46,694 nucleotides of DNA from Bryobacteraceae bacterium (GTDB taxonomy: Bacteria; Acidobacteriota; Terriglobia; Bryobacterales; Bryobacteraceae), in assembly GCA_019187195.1 (NCBI GenBank), contig JABAQT010000016.1:3708-50401 (forward strand), read 5' to 3'. The notes beneath the pieces were generated by a model. It saw only the letters and a list, made by a program, of their open reading frames with translations, was not told where the DNA came from and made no database searches. Each line of letters starts with the position of its first letter. Positions within the stretch are counted from its first letter, which is position 1. This document shows positions 8,402-17,025 of this stretch, piece after piece. Made by a program: the position numbers and the translations under genes.

Positions 8402-9544
8402 ATGTTTTCGCGCCGCAAGTGGATGAAAGTGTTGGGCGCCGGAATGAGCGCTCTCGATGGATGGGGACAAGCTCCGCTGAGGTTTCCCGGCAAGCGTTCG
8501 ATGCTGGTGCAGAATGATTTTCCCGAAGACCTCGAGACGCCGGCGGAATACCTCAACACGTGGATTACTCCGAACGATGCATTCTTTGTGCGCCAGCATC
8601 TGCCCCGGCCGAAGGTGGACGCGGCGTCGTGGCGGCTGAAGGTGGGCGGGATGGCGTCGAATCCCCTGACCCTGACCTTGGATGATCTGAAGAGGATGCC
8701 GCAGGTGAAGGTTCCGGCGACGCTCGAGTGCGCGGGAAACGGCAGGGCGAACTACCGCCCGAAGGTACCGGGGCTGCAGTGGTCGAAGGGCGCGATGGGG
8801 AACGCGGAGTGGCGCGGTGTGCGCGTGGCGGATCTGCTCAAGAGAGCGGGCGCCGGAGCGGGAGTGCAATACGGGAATTTCAACGGGGCGGATCAAGGGG
8901 TGGCGAAGACTCCGGATTTCATCCGCTCGATTCCGATGCGGAAGTTGACGCATGAAGCGACGATCGTCGCGCTCGAGATGAACGGGGCTCCGCTTCCCGA
9001 GATACACGGATTTCCGGCGCGGCTGATTGTTCCCGGATGGGACGGAGCGAACTGGGTGAAGTGGGTGACGGAGATGGAGTTGAGCGCGGAGCCGAGCAAA
9101 GGCTTTTTCTTTGCCACGGGGTACCGGTATCCGAAGTACAGTCCGGCTCCAGGGAGCGCGGTGAAACCCGAGGACATGGAGGTGCTCGAGGGGATGGCGG
9201 TGACGAGCTATTTCGCGCATCCGGCGCATGGAGCAACGGCGAAGAAGGGGATCCCGCTGCGGCTGCAGGGGGTGGCGTACGGAGGTGAGAACCGGGTGTC
9301 GCGAGTGGAAATTTCAACGGACGGGGGTGCGAAGTGGCTCGATGCGAAACTCTCGCCGCAGAACTATCCGTTCGCCTGGCGGTTGTTCACGTTCGATTGG
9401 ATTCCGCCGGAGCGGGGGTATCACGTTCTCTGCTCGAGGGCCACGGATTCGGCGGGGCGAATACAGCCGGTGGAATGCCCGTGGAACCCGGGGGGCTACA
9501 TGTACAACGCGATTGAACGGCTCGGTGTGATGGTGGAGGCGTGA
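8402..9544 (+). CDS. Tat-exported sulfite oxidase family molybdopterin oxidoreductase (SorA/SoxC-like)
   Basis: A 380-residue periplasmic molybdenum enzyme. I start it at the ATG that gives FSRRKWMKVLGAGMSAL, a twin-arginine leader; a GTG 21 bp upstream is less likely. The oxidoreductase molybdopterin-binding domain contains the Mo-ligating cysteine in ATLECAGNGR (C110 by this start), followed by GVRVADLLKRAG and LPEIHGFPARLIVPGWDGANWVKW, characteristic of sulfite oxidases. The C-terminal third is the Mo-co dimerisation domain. The next gene, one base after the stop, is a small cytochrome c, the arrangement of the SorAB sulfite dehydrogenases, where electrons pass to cytochrome c. Sulfite is the most likely substrate, but related enzymes oxidise other compounds. 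Confidence 0.88.
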   Translation: MFSRRKWMKVLGAGMSALDGWGQAPLRFPGKRSMLVQNDFPEDLETPAEYLNTWITPNDAFFVRQHLPRPKVDAASWRLKVGGMASNPLTLTLDDLKRMPQVKVPATLECAGNGRANYRPKVPGLQWSKGAMGNAEWRGVRVADLLKRAGAGAGVQYGNFNGADQGVAKTPDFIRSIPMRKLTHEATIVALEMNGAPLPEIHGFPARLIVPGWDGANWVKWVTEMELSAEPSKGFFFATGYRYPKYSPAPGSAVKPEDMEVLEGMAVTSYFAHPAHGATAKKGIPLRLQGVAYGGENRVSRVEISTDGGAKWLDAKLSPQNYPFAWRLFTFDWIPPERGYHVLCSRATDSAGRIQPVECPWNPGGYMYNAIERLGVMVEA

Positions 9545-9545
9545 T

Positions 9546-9845
9546 ATGAAATGGCTGCTCGGTTTGGTGCTTGTGTTGCCGCTGGCGGCGGCCGGACCGG
9601 AGGCGATCGAGAAGGGGAAGGCGGAAGAGAAGCGGGCGTGCGTGGGTTGCCACGGACTGCGGATTGTTCACGTGCAGCGGCTGTCGAGGGCGCAGTGGGA
9701 CCGGGAACTGACGAAGATGGCCGGGTGGGGGGCGCCGATCAAGGACCGGGAGGCGCTGCTCGAGTATCTGGTGGCGACGTACGGGGATGACAGGGCCGTG
9801 GCTCCGATTCCACGTTCGGAAGACGCATCAAACCGGAAGAAATAG
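9546..9845 (+). CDS. Small periplasmic c-type cytochrome, electron acceptor of the adjacent molybdoenzyme
   Basis: A 99-residue protein with a Sec leader (MKWLLGLVLVLPLAAAG) and one haem c motif, CVGCH (C32, C35, H36). M58 in TKMAGWGAP is a candidate sixth ligand. It begins directly after the stop of the sulfite-oxidase-like gene, so translation is probably coupled. Monohaem SorB subunits of sulfite dehydrogenases have this size and gene order. The C-terminus is charged and not membrane bound. Family assignment rests on the haem motif and context; there is little other conserved sequence. Confidence 0.85.
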   Translation: MKWLLGLVLVLPLAAAGPEAIEKGKAEEKRACVGCHGLRIVHVQRLSRAQWDRELTKMAGWGAPIKDREALLEYLVATYGDDRAVAPIPRSEDASNRKK

Positions 9846-9854
9846 ATTGCACGC

Positions 9855-10823
9855 ATGAGCGTCTCTCCTTTAGCCGCCCCGGGAATCGAAGTGATCGAAC
9901 TGCGGAATGTTCGTAGCGAGGATCTGCTGCCCGTCCTCGATGAGGAGACGGCGACCTGGCGGGAGGCGCTCGATTGGGATTTTTCCCCTTCCGCGGAGTT
10001 GGTGACGCGGTTCGTCGGCATGCAGGCGCTGAGTGGTTTTGCGTTCCTGGTGAACGGCAGAGTGGCGGGCTACTCCTATTACATCTCCGAGGAGCGCAAG
10101 GGGCTGATCGGGGATGTGTACATTTTGAAGGCGGAGCGAACGGTGGCGCGGGAGAACAGGCTGATCGAGGCCGTGCTGGATGCGCTGGTGGAAGATGGCA
10201 TGGTCCGGCGCGTGGAATCGCAGTTGATGATGATCGAAGGGCCGCTCGACCGGCCGATGCCCTATTCGAGAAAGCTGCGGGTGTTCGGGCGGACATTCAT
10301 GATGCGGGAAGCGGACGGAAAACGTATCGGGAGGGGGCCGGCGAGCGACCGGATTCTGCTCGAGCCGTGGCGAGACGAACGGAACGAGGAAGCGGCGCAA
10401 CTGATTGGCATGGCCTACCACGGCCACATCGACAGCTATATCAACGACCAGTATCAATCCATCGCCGGAGCGAGACGGTTCCTGCTGAACATCGTGCAGT
10501 ATCCCGGGTGCGGCCGCTTTTTCCAGCCGGCTTCGTTTCTGGCGTTCGACAGGGAGACCGGGCAGCCTTGCGGATTGATTCTGGGGAGCCTGGTGGCGGA
10601 AACGGTGGGGCACATTACGCAAATCTGCGTGGCTCCTCAAATGAGACGGCGGGGTATCGGCCATGAACTGCTCCGGAGCGCGCTCGAGCGGATGGAGGAG
10701 TACGGCTGCCGGAAGACCAGCCTGACGGTGACTTCGGTGAATGAAGGCGCCATACGGCTATACGAGGACTTGGGATTCCGGCGGATGCGGGAGTTCGCGG
10801 CCCACGTTTGGGATGGATTTTAG
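9855..10823 (+). CDS. Tandem GNAT-family N-acetyltransferase
   Basis: A 322-residue protein with two GNAT-like halves. The C-terminal half (about 165-322) holds a well-formed acetyl-CoA binding motif A, HITQICVAPQMRRRGIGHELL, then LTVTSVNEGAIRLYEDLGFRR, typical of an active acetyltransferase. The N-terminal half (about 14-150) has the GNAT strand order (FLVNGRVAGYSYYI, GLIGDVYI) but lacks the Q/RxxGxG/A loop and is probably structural or binds the substrate. The gene follows the cytochrome by 9 bp and is followed at once by a FabG-like gene, so it may be cotranscribed with both. The acceptor substrate is not predictable. Confidence 0.8.
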   Translation: MSVSPLAAPGIEVIELRNVRSEDLLPVLDEETATWREALDWDFSPSAELVTRFVGMQALSGFAFLVNGRVAGYSYYISEERKGLIGDVYILKAERTVARENRLIEAVLDALVEDGMVRRVESQLMMIEGPLDRPMPYSRKLRVFGRTFMMREADGKRIGRGPASDRILLEPWRDERNEEAAQLIGMAYHGHIDSYINDQYQSIAGARRFLLNIVQYPGCGRFFQPASFLAFDRETGQPCGLILGSLVAETVGHITQICVAPQMRRRGIGHELLRSALERMEEYGCRKTSLTVTSVNEGAIRLYEDLGFRRMREFAAHVWDGF

Positions 10824-10837
10824 AGCGGGAGGAAGAG

Positions 10838-11608
10838 TTGGCAACAAGAGTAGCTTTGGTCACTGGATCGTCGCGGGGAATTGGCAAGGCGATCGCGCTC
10901 GGTCTCGGATCGCAGGGAGTTTCCGTCTGCGTGAATTATAGGGAGCGCAGGGAGGATGCCGAAGAAGTGGTGCGCCGGATTATCGAACAGGGAGGACGCG
11001 CGGTGGCGGCCGGCGCCGACCTTACCAAGGCCGCGGATTGCGCGAGCCTGGTGGAGCGCTGCGAGAGTGAGTTGGGCCCGGCTGACATCCTGGTGAATAA
11101 CGCCGGAGTGTTGCGGCGGGGCGATTTGATGGATTTCGACTTCGACGAAATGGAAGCGATGCGGAACGTCAACGTCGACGGGTTGGTGCGGGTGACCCGG
11201 GCGGTGGCGGAAGGCATGAGGCAGCGGGGATGGGGACGGATTGTCAACCTCACGTCGATAGCGGCGCTTGGCACGAGCATGGCGGGAACGACGTTCTATG
11301 CGGCGACCAAGGCGGCGGTGATCACGCTGACGCGGCGGTTCGCGCTCGAACTCGGCCCGTTTGGGATTACGGTGAACGCCGTCGCGCCGGGGTTCATCCT
11401 GACGGACATGGCCAGCGCGGGCAGGTCCCCGGAGGAATTGCGGAAGGCCTTCGAATCGGTGGCCGCCAAGGCCATGATGCGAAGGCTGGGTAAGCCCGAG
11501 GATATCGCGGCGGCGGTTTCGTTTCTGGTGAGTGAAGAGGCGGGGTTTATCACCGCGCAGGTGTTGACGGTGGACGGCGGGAGGACGGATTTCATCTCCC
11601 ACATGTAG
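10838..11608 (+). CDS. fabG: FabG-like short-chain dehydrogenase/reductase (3-oxoacyl-ACP reductase type)
   Basis: A 256-residue classical SDR. The NADP-binding motif is TGSSRGIG (9-16), NNAG is at 87-90, and the catalytic residues are S140, Y154 and K158 (YAATK). The C-terminal GGRTDF end is typical of FabG. I choose a TTG start (MATRVALVTG) because GGGAGGA lies 4 nt before it; a TTG 30 bp upstream has no such site and would overlap the preceding gene further. It overlaps nothing at this start and sits 14 bp after the GNAT gene. FabG paralogs are common and many do not act on acyl-ACP, so the substrate is uncertain. Confidence 0.85.
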   Translation: MATRVALVTGSSRGIGKAIALGLGSQGVSVCVNYRERREDAEEVVRRIIEQGGRAVAAGADLTKAADCASLVERCESELGPADILVNNAGVLRRGDLMDFDFDEMEAMRNVNVDGLVRVTRAVAEGMRQRGWGRIVNLTSIAALGTSMAGTTFYAATKAAVITLTRRFALELGPFGITVNAVAPGFILTDMASAGRSPEELRKAFESVAAKAMMRRLGKPEDIAAAVSFLVSEEAGFITAQVLTVDGGRTDFISHM

Positions 11609-11617
11609 TGGGGGGGA

Positions 11618-12079
11618 TCAGCAGCCGACGCCGGCCTGTCTCAATTCGCGCTCGAGGCGCTTGGTGGCACGGCCGCAGATCATATCCGCCACTTTGGTGA
11701 GCAGGCCGGGCACGTCCTGGGGTTCGATGAGAACGGTGCTATCCCGTTCGGGAGCGCGGCCCTGATGGGAAGCGGTGATGATGGCGGCAGCCGGCTGGTA
11801 GTCCATCATGCGGGCGTGGGCGAGAACCTGGAGACCGGCCTGAGGGGATTCCATCTGAAGGTCGCTGAGGACCAGTTCGTATTCGCGGCGGTCCATCTTG
11901 CCGACGGCTTCGGCGGCGGAGGCGGCGGAGTCGACGTAGTACCCTCCGGCTTCGAGTACGGTCTGTAAGGTCAACCGTGTAGCCGGATTGTCGTCAACGA
12001 GCAACACACGTGCCAGCGACGTAGCAGTAGGTCTGGAAACCCGGGCGCGTTTGACGAATTTTCGTGTCTTAGTCTCCAC
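11618..12079 (-). CDS. Single-domain response-regulator receiver with an atypical switch residue
   Basis: A 153-residue protein with a basic N-terminal tail (about 22 residues), then one receiver domain and no output domain. Acidic-pocket residues D29/D30 and the phospho-acceptor D73 (LVLSDLQM) are present, as is the threonine in IITASH. The lysine that normally lies in the KP motif before the last helix is replaced by E119 (VLIEPQDVPGLL). This lysine bridges the phosphoryl group in ordinary receivers, so signalling may be altered. The C-terminal 25 residues are charged. It converges with the FabG-like gene, with only 9 bp between stops. No kinase is adjacent. Confidence 0.8.
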   Translation of the reverse strand: METKTRKFVKRARVSRPTATSLARVLLVDDNPATRLTLQTVLEAGGYYVDSAASAAEAVGKMDRREYELVLSDLQMESPQAGLQVLAHARMMDYQPAAAIITASHQGRAPERDSTVLIEPQDVPGLLTKVADMICGRATKRLERELRQAGVGC

Positions 12080-12204
12080 AGTCTTGCTTCACCAGTTTAA
12101 CCTGAAAAGGGCGGAAATGAACCTACTAGTTTTTGGGGCGAAATGTGGCGTGGTGGTGCAGGTTGTTGATAATAAATAAAATAATATCAGGTACAGGGGT
12201 AGTT

Positions 12205-13521
12205 CTAGGGGGTTGAGGCGAAGACTCTGCGGAATATGCAATCGATATTCGATAGTTGACGATCCAGCGAGAACGACTCCGCAAGCTGATCCTTGCTCAG
12301 GTACTTGCCGATCTCCGTATCCCGCTCCACGGAGGCGCGAAAATCGCCATCTTCTTCCCAACAACGCATGGCGTGAGCCTGCACTAACTTGTAAGCTTCC
12401 TCACGCAGCATGCCGGCGGCGGCGAGGTCCAGCAGCAACTGGCCTGAAAAGACAAGGCCTTTCGTGAGGTCGAGATTGCGGCGCATGCGTTCGGGATAGA
12501 CACGCATGCCGTCTATCAGCCAGATGGTCCGGTCGAGGAGGTAGTCGGTGAGGATACAGGAGTCGGCGAGGATGACACGCTCGGCCGATGAGTGGGAGAT
12601 GTCGCGTTCATGCCAGAGGGCGATGTTCTCGAAGGCGGCCTGGGCGTTGGAGCGGACGACGCGAGCGAGGCCGCAAATCTGTTCGCAGACAACGGGATTG
12701 CGTTTGTGGGGCATGGCCGAGCTTCCCTTTTGTCCGGTGGAGAAGGGCTCCTCGGCTTCCCGCACTTCGGTCCGCTGGAGGTGGCGGATTTCGAGGGCGA
12801 TCTTTTCGAGAGCGGCGCAGATGAGGGCGAGGGTTGAAATGAAGGCGGCGTGCCGGTCGCGGGAGATCACCTGGGAGGCGATGGGAGCGGGCTTCAAGCC
12901 CAGTTTGGCGCAGATTTGCTCTTCGGCTCGGGGCCCGATATGGGCAAATACGCCCACGGCTCCGGAGATCTTGCCGTACCGGATCTGTTCGGTGGCGAGG
13001 TCGAGCCGTTCGAGGTTGCGGCGGATTTCGTCGTAGTAGAGGGCGAGTTTCCAGCCGAAGGTGACCGGTTCGGCCTGAACGCCGTGGGTGCGGCCGATTT
13101 GGGGGGTGTGACGGAACTCGAGGGCCCGTTTCTCGAGGGATGCGGCCAGGGTTTCCAACGATTTACGGATCAAGCCGGCGGATTGGATGATTTGGCGGGC
13201 CTGGGCGGTATCGACGACGTCGTTGGAAGTCATTCCGTAGTGGAACCAGCGCGAAGCCTCCGCAACTCCCTTGGCTTTCATGGTTTCGGCGACCGCCGAG
13301 GTGAAAGCAATGACGTCGTGCCTGACCTCGCGCTCGATCTCGAGGATTCGCGGGACGGTGAAGGCGGCATGTTCGCGCAACTGGCGGGCGGCCTCCGTGG
13401 GGACGACGCCTTGATCGGCGAGAGCTTCGCTCGATGCGAGTTCGACTTCCAGCCACTGCTGGTACTTGTTCTCATCACTCCAGGTGGCGCCCATTGCGGG
13501 GCGGGTATAGCGGGGAATCAT
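12205..13521 (-). CDS. purB: Adenylosuccinate lyase
   Basis: A 438-residue cytosolic enzyme of purine synthesis. It removes fumarate from SAICAR and from adenylosuccinate. The fumarase/aspartase signature GQKGSSAMPHKRNP is intact, with the catalytic serine in the flexible loop. The general histidine region GRTHGVQAEPVTFGWK is also present. I choose the ATG giving MIPRYTRPAMGATWSDENKY because homologs begin this way and AGGAAG lies just upstream; the ATG 12 bp earlier is possible. Length fits the short bacterial PurB type (about 430). No other pur gene is nearby. Confidence 0.95.
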   Translation of the reverse strand: MIPRYTRPAMGATWSDENKYQQWLEVELASSEALADQGVVPTEAARQLREHAAFTVPRILEIEREVRHDVIAFTSAVAETMKAKGVAEASRWFHYGMTSNDVVDTAQARQIIQSAGLIRKSLETLAASLEKRALEFRHTPQIGRTHGVQAEPVTFGWKLALYYDEIRRNLERLDLATEQIRYGKISGAVGVFAHIGPRAEEQICAKLGLKPAPIASQVISRDRHAAFISTLALICAALEKIALEIRHLQRTEVREAEEPFSTGQKGSSAMPHKRNPVVCEQICGLARVVRSNAQAAFENIALWHERDISHSSAERVILADSCILTDYLLDRTIWLIDGMRVYPERMRRNLDLTKGLVFSGQLLLDLAAAGMLREEAYKLVQAHAMRCWEEDGDFRASVERDTEIGKYLSKDQLAESFSLDRQLSNIDCIFRRVFASTP

Positions 13522-13583
13522 AGACTTCCTCATTTAAACACTCTTCGCGGGCCGCGGGGCGGCGGATGTTCTATCATCGGGTT

Positions 13584-14345
13584 ATGAGGATGCAATCCTA
13601 CTTAAGCAATCCGCCCGCGCAGCGGCCCGGTGGCGGACGGACAGGCGAGTTTCTTCCGGTGGCGGCAGGCCGGCGGCCGCTGTATGCGGTTTTGGCCCTG
13701 ACACTTACGGCCGGACTGCTGTTTGCGGGAGCGGATGAGGACAAGCGTCTGGAAAACGCCACCGCGATGTTCGGGGAGATCATGGATACGCCGGACAAGG
13801 CGATTCCGCAGGATTTGCTGGACAAGGCATCGTGCATAGTACTGGTGCCCGGATTGAAGAAAGGGGCATTCATCTTTGGCGCGAAGTATGGCCGCGGCTT
13901 TGTGTTGTGCCGGAAGAAGAGCGGGCCGGGCTGGTCGGCTCCGGGCGCGGTGCGGGTGGAAGGCGGGAGCTTCGGTCTTCAGATCGGCGGTTCGGAGACG
14001 GACGTGGTGATGCTGGTGATGAATGACCGGGGGGCGGAACGGCTGTTGGGGAGCAAGTTCACACTGGGGGGCGAAGCGTCAGCCGCGGCGGGGCCGGTGG
14101 GCCGGACAACATCCGCCGAAACGGACGCGACAATGCGGGCGGAGATTCTGACGTGGTCGAGAGCGAGGGGCGTGTTTGCGGGCATCTCGCTTAAAGGGGC
14201 CACGCTGCGGCGGGACAACGAAGCCGTCAAGGGTATGTACGGCAAGGAGATGAGGAACAGGGATATCGTCTTTGGAGCGGTGAAGCCGCCGGCATCGGCT
14301 GAGAAGCTGGTTGCGCTGTTGAACAAGTACTCCGGGCGGAAATAG
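13584..14345 (+). CDS. SYLF (Ysc84-like) lipid-binding domain protein with an N-terminal membrane anchor or leader
   Basis: A 253-residue protein. Residues near 30-48 (RRPLYAVLALTLTAGLLFAGA) form an uncleaved anchor or signal sequence after a Pro/Gly-rich start. The remainder is a SYLF domain: LDKASCIVLVPGLKKGAFIFGAKYGRGFVLCRK, SFGLQIGGSETDVVMLVMN and the C-terminal ARGVFAGISLKGATLRRDNEA are its standard blocks. SYLF domains bind phosphoinositides in eukaryotes; the bacterial role is unknown, probably envelope associated. The ATG at this position is preferred to one 18 bp upstream; neither has a strong ribosome site. It converges with the NtrC-like gene with 6 bp between stops. Confidence 0.83.
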   Translation: MRMQSYLSNPPAQRPGGGRTGEFLPVAAGRRPLYAVLALTLTAGLLFAGADEDKRLENATAMFGEIMDTPDKAIPQDLLDKASCIVLVPGLKKGAFIFGAKYGRGFVLCRKKSGPGWSAPGAVRVEGGSFGLQIGGSETDVVMLVMNDRGAERLLGSKFTLGGEASAAAGPVGRTTSAETDATMRAEILTWSRARGVFAGISLKGATLRRDNEAVKGMYGKEMRNRDIVFGAVKPPASAEKLVALLNKYSGRK

Positions 14346-14351
14346 TTCTGT

Positions 14352-15689
14352 TCACGTTGGTCCGGCAGGCGCAGGAAGACGCCCAGTCACTCCGTATTCC
14401 TTCAACCGGTATTGCAACGTCCGCAGGCTGATGCCGAGTTGCCGGGCGGCGCGCGTGCGATTGCCACGATGGGCCGCGAGCGCGTCGAGGATGGCTGTCC
14501 GCTTGATGTCCTTGAGGCCGGCGGGCCGGGCGGCCCCCTGCACTCTGACGGGCAGGTCACCGGCGTGAACAGAATCCTGACAAAGGATGGCCGCGCGCCC
14601 CATCATGTTTTCCAATTCGCGTACGTTGCCGGGCCAGGGGTATTCCATCAGGGTGGTTACGGCCCCCGCGCTCAGCGAGGGGGCGGCCTTGCCGGGAGGG
14701 GTTGCGCGGCTCAGAAAGTGTCCGGCGAGTGCGGGGATGTCGGAAGCGCGATCGCGCAGCGGGGGGATATCGAGCGGGAAGGCGGCCAGAAGGGAATAGA
14801 GATCCTGGCGAAAGAAACCGGTAGCGGCCTGCTGTTCGAGGTTGCGGCTGGAGGCGGCGATGATGCGCACGTCCACGGGGATGCGCCGCGTGCTTCCCGT
14901 CCGCTCGAAGGCGTTTTCCCGCAACGCGCACAGGAGCCTGTCCTGCATGCTTTCGTCGAGTTCTCCGATCTCATCGAGAAACAGGGTGCCGCCATGCGCC
15001 ATTGATAAACGTCCCGGGTGGGGGCCGGACGCCGCGAGTGATCCTTTCTCACGGCCGAAGAGTTCCTCCTCGAGCCGAGCGGGTGGGAGCGCGCAATTTA
15101 CCCGAGCGAAAATCCCGGCGGCGCGCCGGCTGTTCCCGTGAATGAAGCGCGCGGTGGTTTGTTTGCCTGTTCCGCACTCGCCGCGGATGAGGACGGGGGT
15201 GTTGGACGGCGCCGCCTTTCGCGCCTTTTCGAGGAGGCGAAGCATGGCGGGGTGATTCGCGATCAGGCAATGGGGGAAATGCTCCTGTTCTTCCGCCTCG
15301 AGGAGACGGCAGCGCCGCAGGGTCTGCCGCGCGGAAAGGATGCGCTGGACGCGCAGGCGGAGTTCATCGGGACTGCTCAGCGGTTTACCCAAATAGTCCG
15401 CCGCTCCCAGTTTGAGGGCTTCCACGGCGGTGTGAACCGTGCCGAACGCCGTAGTCATCAGGACGGGAGTTTCGGGGCAGTGTTCGCGAAACCAACGGAG
15501 GACGGCGACGCCATCACTGTTGGGGAGGTTCAGGGCGCTGATAACGAGACCGTATTCGCGTGCGATGCCCCGGGCGATCGCTTCACCGGCGGTGCGGCAT
15601 GAATCGGCGCGATAGCCTTCGCCGCACAGGATGCCTTCGAGAAGTTGCTGGAAACCGAGGTCGTCCTCAATGATGAGTATGCTCTCCAT
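14352..15689 (-). CDS. NtrC-family regulator (REC-AAA+-Fis HTH) lacking key catalytic and sigma-54 contact residues
   Basis: A 445-residue protein with the architecture of a sigma-54 activator. The receiver (1-120) keeps D9/D10 and K102, but the phospho-acceptor aspartate is A52 (VISALNLP). The AAA+ domain (about 140-375) has Walker A GECGTGK (170-176) and Walker B GTLFLDE (234-240). The GAFTGA loop that touches sigma-54 reads GSLAAS (216-221). The second arginine finger of the FREDLYYRL motif is L300 (FRQDLYSLL). The Fis-type helix-turn-helix (395-432) is well conserved (GNRTRAARQLGISLRTLQYRLKEYG). DNA binding is therefore likely, while phosphorylation and sigma-54 activation are doubtful. 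It may act as an ordinary repressor or activator, as TyrR-like and some sigma-70-acting NtrC proteins do. Confidence 0.88.
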   Translation of the reverse strand: MESILIIEDDLGFQQLLEGILCGEGYRADSCRTAGEAIARGIAREYGLVISALNLPNSDGVAVLRWFREHCPETPVLMTTAFGTVHTAVEALKLGAADYLGKPLSSPDELRLRVQRILSARQTLRRCRLLEAEEQEHFPHCLIANHPAMLRLLEKARKAAPSNTPVLIRGECGTGKQTTARFIHGNSRRAAGIFARVNCALPPARLEEELFGREKGSLAASGPHPGRLSMAHGGTLFLDEIGELDESMQDRLLCALRENAFERTGSTRRIPVDVRIIAASSRNLEQQAATGFFRQDLYSLLAAFPLDIPPLRDRASDIPALAGHFLSRATPPGKAAPSLSAGAVTTLMEYPWPGNVRELENMMGRAAILCQDSVHAGDLPVRVQGAARPAGLKDIKRTAILDALAAHRGNRTRAARQLGISLRTLQYRLKEYGVTGRLPAPAGPT

Positions 15690-15900
15690 ACCGTGCTCCG
15701 CTTCCGGTTCATTTGGGGGCAGTTGACGCGCCGGTCCTGCGCGCTTTGCCGCAAGGTATTGCGTCTTGACGGTTTGCCACGCGCACTCTGTTGCAAACAG
15801 GAAGGGCTATCGCGTGCCTACGGTCTAGGAAGGGGGTGGAGCACGTTCAGTTCCAAACAAGCCGGGCTGAAAAACGGGGCGGTGTCCCGATATGGCGTGA

Positions 15901-17025
15901 TTACACCCCGAAACTCACAACCAACATTACGATGGACGCGGCGGGGATCAGAAGGAGGGCTTTCTTCAAACGTTTCGGGTCCTTGCCCGCGATACCGCCG
16001 ATGATGGGAGAACTGATCACCAATCCGAACCAGCCGGCAGTGACGACTATGCCCGTGGCGGTGGCGGCCAACGCGGGGAAACGGGCGCTGACGATGGCGA
16101 GCGTGGTGGGGAACACCGGCGCCATCGCGATGCCGCCGAGGAAAACGAGAATCCACGCCAGGGTTGGGTTGCCGCTTTGCAGCATGAGATAGGTGGTGAC
16201 GGCCATGAGCACGGCGGCTCCGGTAAGCACATGCTCGGGTGAAACGCCGGTGAGGATGGGCGAAACCGCCACGCGGCCGAGGAGCAATCCGAGGGCGAAG
16301 CCGAGCGAGAGCACCATGAGGGCCTGCGCCTCCGGCACGCCCTGCGCGATGAGGTGACGCACAAGCCAGTTCCAGACGCCCACTTCACAGGCGACGTAGA
16401 CGAACAGGATCAACGACAGCAGAAGCAGCGCGGGGGTGGCGAGGAGGGAGCCTGCCTGCGAGAAATCGAAGCTCACTTTGCCTGAGGGGGCGGGCATGGG
16501 GGTGATGGCGCAGAAGGCCACCGTCGCGGCTGTAATAGTGGCCGCGAATATCAGCAGTTTCGCGGAGTTGTTCTGAAACAGCCTCGCGGCCACGAGCGGT
16601 GTCACCAATCCGCCGAGACCGAAGAAGAGGTTCAGGACATTGAATACGCCGGCGGTGGAGATGGAACCAAGATGGATGAAGGGCGGGAGGCCGTTGGAGC
16701 CTACGACGACGATGCCGCCGCCTACGCCGAGCATGAGGAGGAAGCCGGCGATGGCTCCGAAGCCTCCGGCTCTCCGCAGGCCGAGCAGCGCCACGACAAT
16801 CAGCGCGAGGCCGAGCAGCAGGCCGGCTTTCACTCCCTCGATATCAATCAGGGGTCCCACGAAGAAGGAGCCCACCATGAGCCCGATCGCCTGGCCCATG
16901 GCGATGCTTCCGTTCTGTTTCGGGGTGAGGTTGAACTTCTTCGAAAGATCGGGGAGGATGGAACCGAGCATGGCCGCGATGATGCCGTAGACGAAAATGG
17001 CGAGGATGGCTGCGGTGATGAGCAT
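15901..17025 (-). CDS. MFS transporter
   Basis: A 374-residue inner-membrane carrier with about 11-12 hydrophobic helices. I start at the ATG giving MLITAAILAIFVYGIIAAMLGSILPDLSKKF because the first transmembrane helix begins there; a longer frame adds 74 low-complexity residues with no homology look. Segments such as LPDLSKKFNLTPKQNGSIAMGQAIGLMVGSFFVGPLID and APVFPTTLAIVSARFP are MFS-like and recall the FucP/sugar-related branch. Substrate unknown. The gap of 210 bp to the NtrC-like gene on the same strand may contain that gene's promoter. Confidence 0.78.
   Translation of the reverse strand: MLITAAILAIFVYGIIAAMLGSILPDLSKKFNLTPKQNGSIAMGQAIGLMVGSFFVGPLIDIEGVKAGLLLGLALIVVALLGLRRAGGFGAIAGFLLMLGVGGGIVVVGSNGLPPFIHLGSISTAGVFNVLNLFFGLGGLVTPLVAARLFQNNSAKLLIFAATITAATVAFCAITPMPAPSGKVSFDFSQAGSLLATPALLLLSLILFVYVACEVGVWNWLVRHLIAQGVPEAQALMVLSLGFALGLLLGRVAVSPILTGVSPEHVLTGAAVLMAVTTYLMLQSGNPTLAWILVFLGGIAMAPVFPTTLAIVSARFPALAATATGIVVTAGWFGLVISSPIIGGIAGKDPKRLKKALLLIPAASIVMLVVSFGV

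Noticed and set aside
12164..12188. AT-rich imperfect palindrome TGATAATAAAT...TATCA as a dif site
   Set aside because: It is too short for the 11-6-11 XerC/XerD layout, lacks the conserved XerC-side sequence, and lies about 5 kb from the skew change.
14352..15689. This NtrC-like protein as the activator of the small-RNA promoters
   Set aside because: It lacks a recognisable GAFTGA loop, the receiver aspartate and one arginine finger, so activation of sigma-54 polymerase is unlikely.
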